54,602 bases of DNA from Termitomyces sp. T153. Taxonomy: Eukaryota > Basidiomycota > Agaricomycetes > Agaricales > Lyophyllaceae. Positions 12,353 to 23,837 of the stretch are shown one piece after another. Where the stretch lies: NCBI GenBank assembly GCA_018296165.2, contig JACKQL020000200.1:1-54602 (forward strand), in the 5' to 3' direction. Both the position numbers and the translations under genes were made by a program. Below the pieces are notes generated by a model. It worked only from the letters and a program-made list of their open reading frames with translations. It was not told the DNA's origin and searched no databases. Numbering within the stretch: the stretch's first letter is position 1; each line of letters begins with the position of its first letter.

Positions 12353-12500
12353 TGTCAGGGGACGTCTCACTTGTTTCCCCTTTTCCTTCTCCAGTTCTTG
12401 TCAGATTTGCTCTGTTATAGTTTTCCTTTATTCTCCTTCCTTTTCCCTATCTATTAGTCCTAGTTTCAGCCCTCAGGCTGCACTGGCTCTCTGTCAATAA
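12353..12500 (+). repeat. 3' LTR of the gypsy element, left part
   Basis: It starts TGTCAGGGGACGTC after a purine-rich tract and matches the first ~150 bp of the 5' LTR. It stops at an A (12500) where the Helitron begins. The remainder continues at 19285-19577 and ends GTAACCCTTACA. Confidence 0.85.
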
Positions 12501-15500
12501 TCTATAATATATGGGACAACTCCTGGGAAAGTGGCTGTGCACTCAATATATGCGACGACTTTGGATTGTGCTGACTAAAATTTGTCAGCTGCTGACCAAG
12601 AACCTTCCTTTTTGGGCAGCTTGGCTATTTTTCGCACTTGGAACAGATTTTTTCCAAAAAAAATTATAGTATACAACTTTACTGAATATACACTATCTTT
12701 TGACCATGTGTAAAACATGCCAAATAGCCTGCACGTGTGAAACAGGCCAAACGCAATTTAGTGGACACTGTTTTTCATGCCTCGCGCGTTTTTTGACACA
12801 ACATGACCAAACAATGGGCATTTCCGAAGTTGTGGAAAGGAGGCCACACGACAAAGTATGTTTCGTCACATCTATTGATTGATTGATGTTGACTAACAAG
12901 CTTATTAGTAACTCCTTAACCACATTGAGCTATTGATACATCAAATATCTCATCATGCAAGTCAATTTTAATGGTTTTTGACTATTCAATTGCTTGACAA
13001 TGGATGTTATAGGCAACCACCTACTACTCCTGAAAGCCAAAGGCAACAAGCTAGGAATCAAAGGAGACTTGAACAGTTACAAATGACAGATCCTGACAAT
13101 CGTCGAGCAAATAGAAACAATAGATCTTTGGAACAGATCAATACTGTGGTTGTTCCACCACTTCAATTTGGGCCTGGGGGTATCAATCAATCTATGGGAA
13201 CTGGGGGTATGGGATCTGAGGGTTTGAGGCTTAATCACCAAGCTATAGCCACCACTTCTAGCTCTTCAGGAAGACCTATTAGGCAGCCAGTTGCTGCTGC
13301 TGATCCATTTTCCATAGTGATCCCTGAAACTGTTTTGCCTGAAGGATGGGATGCTCCTTTGCAGAATCCCATTCCTAGAATGGTGCCTCCTCCACCTGCT
13401 CCTCCACTTAAAAGAGTGAGAAAAGTTCCTATGGAGAATTCTATGCCCATCATGATGCCATCTCTATCTGTTGTACATGGAAGGGACAATAGGCTCAATC
13501 AGCCCACTATTGCTCAACCTACAGTGATCATTCCTCAAACTATTTTGCCTGAAGGATGGAATGCTCCTTTACAGCATCCTATACCCAGAATGGTGCCTCT
13601 TCTACCTGCTCCTGCACTTAGAAGAATCAGACCTGATCCACCTCCCCCTGCTCCTAATGTTGCTCAGGAGATGGAAAACTACCAGATCAGACATGAACAA
13701 GCATTGGCTGTATTAGAAGAGCAACAAAGGCTGAGACAAGAGCAGGACAGGCAGCAGGCATTAGCTATTTTGAGCCAGGAAAGACAGGAAAGAGCAAGAC
13801 AGGAAGAAGAGCTATTCAGAGCAGAGGTCAGTTCAAGACTACTTCAAGATGCTACTTTAATTAACAAAGTTCAATAGCATATTGATCTGAATCCTGAACA
13901 TAGGCCTTTGAATGCAGCTATGGCTCAAAGAATCTTTCAAGGTTGGGAACAGCAACATGAAGCTGATCTGGAAGAGGATTTCAATGATTTGGGTCCTCAG
14001 AATGATATACCTTCTGAAGATGACTTGGAATATGTTGATCCTGCTCAACATCGACTAGCAGAGCAATTGGATCCTCCCCTTGATGATCCATTGGGTCCTC
14101 AGGATGACATGTCTTCTGATGATGGCTTGGAATATGTTGATCCTGCTCAACAGAGACCTGCAGAAGACTTGGACCCTGCCCTACCCAATGATCCACCACA
14201 ACCAGAAAATCCTGCTGAAAATATACCAGCAGAAGAACCAGAGCCTCCCCTTGGACTTCCTATTCCACCACAACTTGGTCCTATTCAGCCTGTTCCAAGA
14301 GGAAGGCAACCTTACTTGGTTGAATACCCTCCACACTATCTTGGTCCTATGACTGTTATATGTCCACACTGCCAAGCTTTACATTTTGATGCTGAAAAGC
14401 TCACCAAGTCTACTAGAAACAGCCCAAAGTTTGGCATGTGCTGCTTACAAGGCCAAGTAAATTTGCCCAGGCTTCGAGATGCTCCAGCAGATTTACTGAA
14501 CCTGCTCCATGGGCATCATCCTCTCTCTAACACCTTTAAAACATCAATCCGTCAATACAATGCAGCCTTTGCATTCACATCTCTGGGAGTCAAAATTGAT
14601 CATGCCATTACCAATGCACCTGGACCATACAGCTTTAGGATCAATGGAGAACTACATCATTTGACAGGTGCCTTGCTTCCTATTGAAGGCAATCTGCCTG
14701 TATATGCACAGCTCTACTTTTATGATCACAATCAGCAATTGGCTTTTCGTCAACAGAACAATCCCAGGCTTGATCCTCAGATAATGGCCTCTTTGCAGGA
14801 TATGCTTGCTAGAGTCAATCCCTTCATTGGCTTATACAAGCAGGCCAGGCAGATCATGGGAGAAGTTCCAGAAGGCCAACCACAAAGGCTTTCTGTCAAG
14901 CTTACAGCTGATTTTGGAGATCCTCAACGCTATAATGACCCTAATGAACAGGAGGGAGTTGCAGCTGTAATTCCAGGAGATGGCTCAGAAGAGCAATCAA
15001 ATGATTGTGATATAGTCTTGCACTTGCATGGAGGTCAATTGAAGCAGATCAGTCACTTGCACCCATATTACACTCCATTGCATTATACCATCATCTTTCC
15101 CACTGGACAGCCTGGATTTCACACCAACATTCGCTCTCATTTTGGACCACAGAATCAACAAAGATCAGCAAAGGTCACCCAAACAGCATATTATGCATAC
15201 AGGCTGCAGCAAAGGACTTTGGAATTCAATGCACCATTACTCTGGAGTGGGAGGCTATTTCAACAATATGTTGTAGATGCATGGGCTTCCACTGAACAAA
15301 ACAAGTTGAATTGGATTCGACACAATCAGAAGAAGATCAGAGCTGAAGTTTATCAGGGAGTAGTGGATGCTGCTGCTGGAGATGAACAAGTCACCCCACA
15401 AAGCCGACGTGTTATCCTCCCATCCTCCCATACTGGAAGTGATCGACAGATGCAGCAATTATTCCAGGACTCTATGGCTATCTGCAGGAATTTTGGAAAA

Positions 15501-15851
15501 CCTGACCTCTTCTTGACTATGACTGCCAATCCAAAGTGGTCAGAAATTGAAGAAGCTCTCTTGAAGGAACCTGCAGTCAATGGGAAGAAGCAAACAGCTG
15601 CTGATCGACCTGATATTGTTGCCAGAGTTTTTGAACTCAAGAAAAATGCTGTGGTAAAGGAGATCAAGGAAGGTCTCTTTGGCAGCTGTGTGGCTTATGT
15701 TCATACCATTGAATTCCAAAAGAGAGGACTTCCACATATGCACATCTTGATCTTTTTCCATCGCCATCACAGAATCAAGGATGCACCTGATGTAGATTCC
15801 ATTGTCTCTGCTCAGATTCCAGATCCAGTTGCTCAGCCTCAATTGTATCAG

Positions 15852-15901
15852 GTATTGGCTCTGTTTGAATCCTGAATTCAGTTACTTATCTTTGTTGTCA
15901 G
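15852..15901 (+). other. Spliceosomal intron 1 of the Helitron RepHel gene (50 nt)
   Basis: GTATTG...TTGTCAG, phase 0. Removal joins QLYQ to VVTANMVHGPCG in frame. The same intron, GTATAT...TATTAG, is at the same place in Helitron 2 (near 43783-43833), so it is an old part of the gene. Confidence 0.82.
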
Positions 15902-17081
15902 GTTGTTACTGCCAACATGGTCCATGGTCCATGTGGAGCTGCCAAACCCAATGCTAAGTGCATGGTAGATGGCAAATGTTCCAAGAAATACCCAAAGGAA
16001 TTCCAAGAGGCTACTCAGTATGGAGACAATGGCTATCCTCAATATGCCAGACCTGACAATGGATGCTTCTTTGAAAAGAATGGTCATCGTTATGACAATC
16101 GAGATGTTGTTCCATATAATCCTTATCTTTCAGCCAAGTACAAATGTCACATCAATGTGGAGGTCTGTGCTTCAGTAGAAGCCATCAAGTACATTCACAA
16201 GTACATCTACAAAGGCCATGATAGGACAACTTTGGAGATTGCTGGAGAGCAGATGGACCAGAGGGATGAAATCAAGGAACACTTGGATGCCAGATACATC
16301 TCTGCACCTGAGGCTTGCTGGCACATCTTTGAATTCAACATGCATGGAGAACATCCCCCTGTATATCGATTACCTGTGCATTTGGAGGGCCAACATGAAG
16401 TCTACTTTCAAGATAATGAGCCTTTGGAGATGGTAGCTGCCAGGCCTAATGCAAACAAGACTGCACTCACTGCTTGGTTTGAAGCCAATACCAGATTCCC
16501 TAATAACAACACCACTTATCAGAGCTTTCCAACCAAGTTTGTCTATGAAGCTTCCAAAAGGACCTGGAAGGAGAGGCAGAGAGGAACAGCTATTGGGAGG
16601 ATGTACTTTGCTTCACCAAAACAGGGAGAAAGGTTCTACCTTAGGATGCTCCTGACAGTTGTGACCAATGCAACATCATGGGCTGATCTCAGGACAGTCA
16701 ATGGCCACACCTATTCTACTTACAAGGAGGCATGAAAGGCCCTTGGTCTTCTAGAAGATGATGCAGAATGGAGGCAGTGTCTTGCTGAAGCTGCTCCAAT
16801 CCAATCAGGATCAGCTCTCAGACAGCTCTTTTGCACTATCCTATTCCACTGTGCTCCTACCACTCCAGAGGCTCTATGGGATGAATTCAAGCACTCCATT
16901 TGTGATGATCTTCAACACAGATTGGAGAATATCAGGCAGTACAGGAACAGAGTCTTTACCAATGAAGATGTCTATGACTATGGCCTTCATCTAATCAATG
17001 ACAATCTGAAGAATTTTGGCAAGACTCTTCAAGACTTTCCCAATATGCCAGAAGCCCAACAAGTTTGGAATGTGATTTCAG

Positions 17082-17135
17082 GCAAGTTGGACATTGTATA
17101 AAGAGTTGACATTGATACTGATTAAATGATTTCAG
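17082..17135 (+). other. Spliceosomal intron 2 of RepHel, GC-AG in this copy (54 nt)
   Basis: The donor reads GCAAGTTGG here and GTAAGTTGG at the matching place in Helitron 2; the acceptor is GATTTCAG. Splicing is phase 1 and joins NVIS to GNRLLQEET. A possible branch site CTGAT lies 15-20 nt before the acceptor. GCAAGT is a functional minor donor class, so splicing may still occur. Confidence 0.75.
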
Positions 17136-18902
17136 GAAATAGGCTTTTGCAAGAAGAAACAGATTATGATGTTGAGGAGTTGAAGAGAAGGGTGGATGAA
17201 AACAAGGCCAGGTTTAATGGTGAACAACTGGGAGCCTTCAATGAAGTTATGGACTCTGTGGACAACAACTTGGGCAAGATGATATTCATTCACAGTGCAG
17301 GTGGATGTGGCAAAACATTTGTGTGCAACACTTTGGCTTCTGCTGTTTGGTCCAATGGAGATGTGGCATTATGTGTAGCATCATCTGGGATTGCTGCCTT
17401 ATTGCTGGAGGGTGGTAGAACTGCACATTCAAGGTTCAAAATCCCCATTTCTGCTTTGGATACATCTATTGCCAATATCAAAAGAGGAACTCAGTTGTCT
17501 CAACTCTTACTCCAGACCAAAATTGTCATCTGGGATGAAGTTCCAATGCAACACAAAAATGCCATTGACTCTGTGGATTGAGGGTTCAGAGACATCCTGG
17601 AGAAGGATGTTCCTTTTGGTGGAGTGACTGTGGTGTTTGGAGGAGATTTTAGGCAAACTCTCCCAGTTATCCAACGAGGACTCAGGCAGCAGATGATTGC
17701 TGCTTCACTCAAAAGGGGAAGACTTTGGGATCAGATTCAAGTCCACTACTTGGTTCAAAACATGAGATTGGATCAGACTCCTGATAACATTGCTCATGCA
17801 GCTTGGTTATTGGATGTTGGTGCTGGAAAAAACCTTGGGCCTGGAGAAACAGTACAACTTCCAGAAACCATGATCTGTGATGACAATTCTGTCACTGGAT
17901 TGATCTCTTCCACTTATCCTCATATTGATCACCATCAAGATGATCAGTATTACCTGGACCGTTCCATCCTTTCTGGCAAGAACTCTGATGTAGAGGATAT
18001 CAACTCTGAAGTTCTGCAGAGATGTCCAGGAGAAGAGAAAATCTTGCAGAGTGCAGACTCTGTCATATCTGATGATGGAAATCCTAATGGCCTTGGATTG
18101 TATCCAATGGAATACCTCAACTCTCTCAGAGCCAGCAGTTTGCCTTTGGCTAAATTGGCTCTGAAGATTGGTGTTCCTGTCATGCTGCTCAGGAATCTGG
18201 ATACAACTAAAGGACTTTGCAATGGGACAAGAATGATTGTCACTCACATCAGCACCAGAGTTCTCAGATGTAGGATCATCAGTGGGGATGCCAAGTTTGC
18301 AGGATCAATTGTTTTGATTCCAAGAATCAACATGGATGTGTCTGAAGAAGATTTGCCAATTCCATTGTGCAGGAGACAATTCCCAGTTCGATTGGCCTTT
18401 GCCATGACTATCAACAAGTCTCAGGGTCAATCAGTCAAGCATGTTGGATTGGACCTTTGATCAGGAGTTTTTTCACATGGCCAACTTTATGTTGCACTCT
18501 CACGGTGCACATCAGGAGATCGTATCAAAGTCATCTTGGACCCAGAAAACACATCAAGAAAGACTGCAAATATTGTCTATCAGGAAATCTTGAATGGTTT
18601 ACAAATGTAAGTGTGAGTTTTGTTGGATTCAAGCAAAAAATTGCTAACTTCTATGAACTTCAGCACCTAATGTCTATAGCTGGACCATGTAGTAAAGATA
18701 TTCTTAATGGTTTACAAATGTAAGTGTGACAGTTTAAATAATTGGTTGGTTAGTACTAACTTTTATAATTTTCAGCATCTCTAATATATACCAGTGGACA
18801 TTGTAGTATTTTGTTAATAATGTAATATAGATACATGATTGGTTTATAGATGAAATCTCAGTGTATTGAATTGTAAGAGAAAAGCAACACTTGGTCAACA
18901 AA

Positions 18903-19253
18903 ATACAAAGACCTAACTGAATGAAGTGAGGTTGGGTCTGGAATGAAGCACTGAGTTAGAAATACAAAGACCTAACTGAACAAAGTGAGGTTGGGTCTGG
19001 GATAAAGCATTGAGTTAGAAATACAAAGACCTAACCGAACGAAGTGAGGTTGGGTCTGGGATGAAGCACTGAGTTAGAAATACAAAGACCTAACCGAACA
19101 AAGTGAGGTTGGGTCTGGGATAAAGCATTGAGTTAGAAATACAAAGACCTAACCGAACGAAGTGAGGTTGGGTCTGGGATGAAGCATTGAGTAGAATATC
19201 AAGGACCTAACCGAACGAAGTGAGGTTGGGTCTGGGATGAAGCAAGAGCTACA
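18903..19253 (+). repeat. Six-copy 59-bp tandem array near the Helitron 3' end
   Basis: Units start at 18903, 18962, 19021, 19080 and 19139, with a sixth diverged unit from about 19195. Each contains GACCTAAC...GGTTGGGTC, an imperfect inverted repeat that could fold into a hairpin. The array lies between the end of the RepHel gene and the terminal hairpin. No such array is seen in Helitron 2, whose 3' end is missing. Confidence 0.9.
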
Positions 19254-19255
19254 GG

Positions 19256-19284
19256 CCCGTGCCGAAGGCACGGGGCGTAGCTTG
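19256..19284 (+). other. Helitron 3' terminal hairpin and CTTG end
   Basis: The stem CCCGTGCC (19256-19263) pairs with GGCACGGG (19267-19274) across a 3-nt GAA loop. GCGTAGCTTG then leads to the end. A short GC-rich hairpin about 10 nt before the end is the known Helitron 3' termination signal. The end is CTTG rather than the commoner CTAG-type ending. Confidence 0.9.
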
Positions 19285-19577
19285 TTCAGACAAGTGTGGC
19301 CCTTTTGACACTGCCACTGGCTTATGTAACTGCTGACCAATTGCTGACACATCACTTGTGTCTTTTTTCTCTGTCATACTGTATAGTTGTTTCTCATGCT
19401 TCTGAAGCCTCTGAAGCGTCACACCTGGCCTAGGGAATCCCCAGACTTGTTCTCTTTGGATTTCCCTTTGCTAGGTCAGTAATTATCTCAGTAGACACTG
19501 TACAGTACTGAATGGACTTTGGATTTCCCTTTGCCAGCTGTGTGATTGAGCCACAACCTCCAAAGGTAACCCTTACA
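19285..19577 (+). repeat. 3' LTR of the gypsy element, right part
   Basis: It resumes TTCAGACAAGTGTG after the Helitron and ends CCCTTACA. It matches the 5' LTR best over its last ~140 bases (CTTGTTCTCTTTGGAT, GTGTGATTGAGCCACA). Confidence 0.85.
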
Positions 19578-21690
19578 AAGTCCACTGATGCAACACTCCA
19601 GTGGGCAGCTGGGATAGAAAGAGGGTGGAGCTGACTCATGGGTGACTGATACCAAGGCTTGGTGCAGAGACAGAGATTACAAGTGCTGGTGTAGGTGCCT
19701 ACATATTGGCATATCTGAGGCCACCAGTAGTTCTGGGACACCAACTCCAGCATCTTCCATCTACTGGAATGTCAGGCTACACAAGAGTCATGGTGTTGTT
19801 CTACAATGTATCAGCAGAGTTCAGAAATGTTAGGCACATAGGTGCACCCTCAGAAGGGTTAGAAGCCCATCCTGAAGACCCCACTCACCTGCATGCACTG
19901 ACTTTGCTGGCTCATTGTGCTTGTAGGGCCTGGGCAGCCTGGGCAACTGCATTCTCTTGTGCACTCTCTCAATTTACTTGGTGGATGACCTTGAGGATGT
20001 TTGCCTCATCTCCTTGGTCCACAGTATTTCCTTGTCATGGATCTCATAGTTTTGTTCTGCTGCATTAAGGCTCTTGGAGTAGAAGGCTACAGGATGCCAC
20101 TTGCCATCCTCCTTTGAATGCTGAGAGAGAACTGCTCCCATGGCAAAGTTAGAGCTATCAGCTTCAACACAGAAGGAAGAGTCATCATCAGGGAACAGGA
20201 AGACTGGTTTCAAGGTGACAGCTTGCTTGAGGGCATCAAAGGCAACTTGTTGCAAGGACTCTCACCATCATGCTGTGTCCTTGATAGTGAGGTCAAAGCA
20301 TGGTGGGAGAAATCCTGTATGAACCTCTGGTAGAAGTTAACAAATCCTAGAAAGGGCTGTACTTCATTCCTGTTCCTTGACTTGGTCCACTCTGCTATAC
20401 CTGCCACCTTAACAGGATCCATCTCTGCCATCCCATGTGAGATGATCAAACCTAGGTACTCAACCTTAGTCTGTTCAAACTCACACCTTTCAGACATCAG
20501 ATAGAGCTGGTGTTGGTGGAGGCATTCCAAGACAATATGCATGACCTGGCAATGCTCTCCCAAAGTCTTGCTGTAGATGAGGATATTGTCAAGCTACATT
20601 CAAACAACACCTTCCACAATCAGATCATGGAGGATGTCATTCATCATAGTCTGGAAGGTGGCCAGGCTGTTGGCAAGACTAAAGAACATCACCAGAGGTT
20701 CAAAGAGTCCACAATTAGTTTAGAATGCTGCCTTCTACTCATCTCACTCTTTGATGTGCACATTGTTGTAGCCTCAACAGACATCCAAATTGGTGAAGTA
20801 GCATGCACCTTAAAGGTTGTTGACAAGTTCAGAGATGAGTGGTAAGGAATAGTGATTCTTCACCATCATTGCATTCAAGACTTGATAGTTCTGAACCAGA
20901 TAAAGAGGCCCATCCTTCTTAATAAAAAAGACTGGGAAGGCCATTAGGAACATAGAGGGTTGTATCCAACCAGAGCTACTCTTCTCCTGCAGAAACACAT
21001 CCAGCTCATTCAGCTCACAGAGCACATGCAGATAGACTCTGCAGCTGGACAGCAACTCATCTTCACCTCATCCTTAGTCCAGTCAAGCTTGGGGTTATGT
21101 TGGGATGATGTTCACATAACCAGGTGAACTCTAGGGTCATGTCTTGCTTCCCCAAACTATTGACAGCAAAAGCAGCTCACTCCAAGTGGTCCTGGTAATA
21201 AGGAACCAGGTCTGCCACCAAACAAATAGAGCCAGCTTCATTAAGCATACCATCAACATTGTACATGGGGATAGGGATAGGGTGAGAGAGGGGGTGAGTG
21301 GTGAGACAATGTCATTGCACATAGTTTGTGTTAAGGAAGAGGCCTACTGCCCCACTGTCAAAAGCAGGGCAACCATACTTTAGGTCTGCTAGGTGTCCCT
21401 TGTCTCAATTTCTACCTGTAGCTTCAAGGAGTTGGCAGAATGGGTAGAAACAACAATGTAGCAATGGGGGAGACAACATTCCCATGCAAAAATCCAGAGG
21501 CATGGGTTAAGAGGTGTATTCTCAGCTGAGACTTTAGCTAGGGAGGGGGCTTTGTATGTCTGATAGGGGGCTGATCATTTTGGACATAGTATCAAAGATG
21601 GAAACAGATATATTTGGATCTATGAACAGGAGAGAAAAACAATGAGCACTAGCTGGGAGAGGCATAAACAACCATGGCAAGTCAAGGCTA
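19578..21690 (-). pseudogene. Second gypsy fragment, minus strand, with internal deletions
   Basis: It shares the family of the plus-strand gypsy element. Read right to left it gives a gag/protease-region piece (about 21690-21534, FIDPNISVSIFDTM), protease-like sequence (about 21320-21140), RT (21055-20810, FFIKKDG; 20563-20210, GLIISHGMAEMDPVKVAG), and the RNase H start (20255-19990, FCVEADSSNFAMGAVLSQ). Integrase follows at 19753-19578 (SQNYWWPQICQYVG, AAHWSVASVDF) and stops at the LTR edge. Most of RNase H is missing: HDKEIL jumps to a sequence matching the region before integrase. No LTR is seen on its right side. It is CpG-poor and many stops inactivate it. Confidence 0.82.
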
Positions 21691-22469
21691 GAAACAAGAC
21701 CCAAGATCATGGTAATGGATGTGGAAATCAAGATGGAGAAGACACACAAATTCTTAGGAGTGTTATCAGATCAGGAACTGTGATTCAAAGAACATGCAGC
21801 CTATGCTCAGGGGAAAGGAAAAGCAACCACAATGCAGATGAAGCATCCAGACAAGGTCAATGGAGGAGTAGGAAGAGTGCTCATGAGAAGGTTATACAAA
21901 GTGGTGGTGGCACCAGCAATGCTGTATGCAGCAAGTGTGGGGTGCACACCAGACATTGACATCCACGAGAAGGTGATAGAAGGGTTGAGGGGCTATGCAA
22001 CAAAATTGGAGTGAGTACAGAGCTTGTGTGCACCACAAGTCAGTGCACCACAAGTCATGGGAGCATTGAGGACAATACCAACAATGCTGGATTCACATGC
22101 AGATCTTGAGGACCTGCATCAACATAGTGGCAGGAATAGCAACACTACCAGACACACCCATTACACAAGCTGGAAGAGCAAGCAGCCAAGTTTGTATGGT
22201 GGCACACAGCACCCCTGCACTACATCCTCAAGGCATCTGGAGAACACCAAAACAAGTGGAAACTATAGTGGTGATCAGGAAGCTACTGGGCTGGGAATGC
22301 CCTGTACAGGTGACAATAGATGGTAGCTCTGAGGAAGTGGAGGAGAGGGAGTGGCAGGACAATGTGGAAATTAAGGTTTATATGGATGGGTCAGAGTTCA
22401 GGAGATTTGTAGGAGCAGTGGTGGTGCTGTATCAAGGGTTTAACAAGGTGAGGGTTATGAGGAAGTATG
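21690..22469 (+). pseudogene. LINE (Tad-like non-LTR retrotransposon), RT C-terminus and RNase H start
   Basis: The translation shows KTHKFLGVLSDQEL, a reverse-transcriptase motif of Tad-type LINEs, then MRRLYKVVVAPAMLYAASVG and a thumb-like region (MGALRTIPTM). An RNase H start follows (KVYMDGSEF, VGAVVVLYQ). The frame shifts around 22020-22100. The element is interrupted at 22470 by a complete copia element and resumes at 27741. The endonuclease and N-terminal RT parts are absent, as expected for a 5'-truncated LINE. Confidence 0.78.
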
Positions 22470-22731
22470 TGTCAAAACCAGATTGCCAGTAGTGCCACAA
22501 CCCTACCTCCTTCTATGACACCATCGACATCATACTGCCTCATGTGATAGTAGATTAGTTTTTCACTCCCTGGACATCTCATATTCTCATCTACTGAATA
22601 CAAGACTCCAGGTATGTATAGAAAGATAACTTACATATTCTCATCTACTGAATACAAGACTCCAGATTCTAAACCTCTGTCCCTATCTCAGAATAAGTCT
22701 GTACTTCCCCTGTTTGCAATCTGCTGCAACA
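22470..22731 (+). repeat. 5' LTR of the copia element (262 bp)
   Basis: TGTCAAAACC...CTGCAACA. It contains an internal direct repeat: TATTCTCATCTACTGAATAC begins near 22583 and again near 22638. Confidence 0.95.
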
Positions 22732-22892
22732 GGTTATGGGCCCTGGCCCACAGACTTACTCACTGAAGATCCATCTGATAGAACCTTGCTCTGTTCTCAG
22801 ACGTTGCAGCAAAACGCCCCAAATAAAGTTTACCTCCCATCATTTGACCCATTCTTCTCTTGAGTTTGTTGATTACAGATCTTACAAATACA

Positions 22893-23723
22893 ATGGACGA
22901 TGTCATGCAAACTGCACAATCGCCAATGTCAAAACTCAGTACAATTAAATACACTGAATGGGAGAAATCCATGTTTGGATGTCTGATGTCAGTTGGGGGA
23001 GCATGGATAGCCACTGGGGAGGAAACCCCCCCTGCTCTTGAACCCAGTAACCCTGCTTCACTCACTATATGGAGCTCCTATCAACTTTGAAGTGATCAAG
23101 CAGCCGGCAAAATTTATCAATGGCTTGACAAAGGGAACAAAATCCATGTGGACAACATCCATGATAAACCAGCATTGATGTGGGTGAAGCTTCAAGAAAT
23201 ACATTCAAAATCTGCGCCAAATGCACGTTTCAATTCACTTAGTGACCTTTTCACGGTCTGGCTACGTGAAGAAGAAACACTGATGCAATTATGTACCCAT
23301 GTTGAGGGCTGCATGCAACATATCAGATCCCTCTGCCCTCCTCCAATTATCAACTCTGATGGAACTGCCATGCAAACTTATACTCTGGAGATGCTCAACG
23401 ACAAACTCTGTACTATGGCCATGCTCCGCACCTTGCTGCAAGAAGACTATGGGTCATTTGTTTCATCTATGCTTATGCTAAATAATCTGGGCAAAGACAT
23501 GGTAAAGGAAGCTTTTTACACTGAGGAGATCCAATGTACCACTGCAGACAAAGAAGCCACTGCCGCTATTGCTGCCGCCATTTCTTGCACAATCATATGT
23601 TACCTTTGCAAGAAGGAACACAAAATAACTGAATGCCTGCATCTCTCAGCTGCACAGTCACACATCAGCAAGGATGATTCCTCCAAGTCAAAGAAATGTG
23701 GTGGACAACAAGGATGGAACTAA
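22893..23723 (+). pseudogene. copia gag with CCHC-like knuckle, one in-frame stop
   Basis: The ATG at 22893 (MDDVMQTAQSPMSKL) opens a frame with W-rich gag features (WEKSMFGCLMSV, IYQWLDKGN, MWVKLQEIHSKSAPN, FTVWLREEETL). A knuckle-like CYLCKKEHKITEC lies at about 23600. It has C-x2-C-x3-H-x4-C spacing, one residue short of the usual x4. An in-frame TGA (23088-23090, YQL*SDQAAG) interrupts it at a probable former arginine codon. The product would be the capsid protein of the retrotransposon particle. Confidence 0.82.
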
Positions 23724-23837
23724 ACAATCAGGGCAGATGTAGTCAAGACAACTGATTCAGCAAAGATCAAAGAAGGATGTGATGGACCCGCCATTGAAGC
23801 CAAAGCTGCTGTTTGTTGATCCTCCTCCCTACCCTCA

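Larger units (their letters stand above)
12978..18610 (+). pseudogene. Helitron Rep-helicase (RepHel) gene with two introns, several stops
   Basis: RepHel nicks and unwinds DNA for rolling-circle transposition. The frame carries a Gln/Pro-rich N-terminal part with acidic 34-residue repeats (13992-14195) and a Helitron-like N domain from about 14350 (CPHCQALHF). The HUH Rep domain shows FLTMTANPKW and LPHMHIL; the two-tyrosine motif KYIHKYIYKGHD lies at about 16190. A Pif1-type helicase has Walker A GGCGKTF (about 17305) and Walker B VIWDE (about 17528). It ends QEILNGLQM at 18610. Introns 15852-15901 and 17082-17135 restore the frame. Stops at 13875 (TAG), 16733 (TGA), 17579 (TGA) and 18458 (TGA) break the gene. 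The first in-frame ATG seen is at 13083; the true start may lie in an upstream exon. Confidence 0.88.
12501..19284 (+). mobile_element. Helitron 1, about 6.8 kb, complete ends
   Basis: The 5' end is TCTATAATATATG (12501), close to the Helitron start consensus. The 3' end is CTTG (19284), ten bases after a GC-rich hairpin (19256-19274). The host bases are A (12500) and T (19285), the usual AT target, with no target duplication. Joining the flanks gives GTCAATAATTCAGACAAG, which aligns without gaps to GTCCATTATTCTGACAAG in the 5' LTR, so both ends are fixed to the base. The element carries one Rep-helicase gene with two introns and a subterminal 59-bp repeat array. CpG dinucleotides are still present, unlike Helitron 2. 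The gene has several stops, so this copy is probably not autonomous now. Confidence 0.93.
6390..19577 (+). mobile_element. Ty3/gypsy chromovirus-type retrotransposon with a Helitron nested in its 3' LTR
   Basis: Both LTRs are recognisable: 6390-6946, and 12353-12500 continuing at 19285-19577. They start TGTCAGGGG and end CCCTTACA. Between them lie gag with a zinc knuckle, protease, RT, RNase H, integrase and a C-terminal chromodomain, in the gypsy order. A purine tract (about 12339-12352) precedes the 3' LTR. The possible target duplication is imperfect (AACTC at 6385-6389, AAGTC at 19578-19582). The left flank is copia and the right flank is a minus-strand gypsy integrase, so the flanks do not rejoin into one known sequence. 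Many stops and at least one frameshift make it inactive. CpG is nearly absent in the coding part. Confidence 0.88.
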
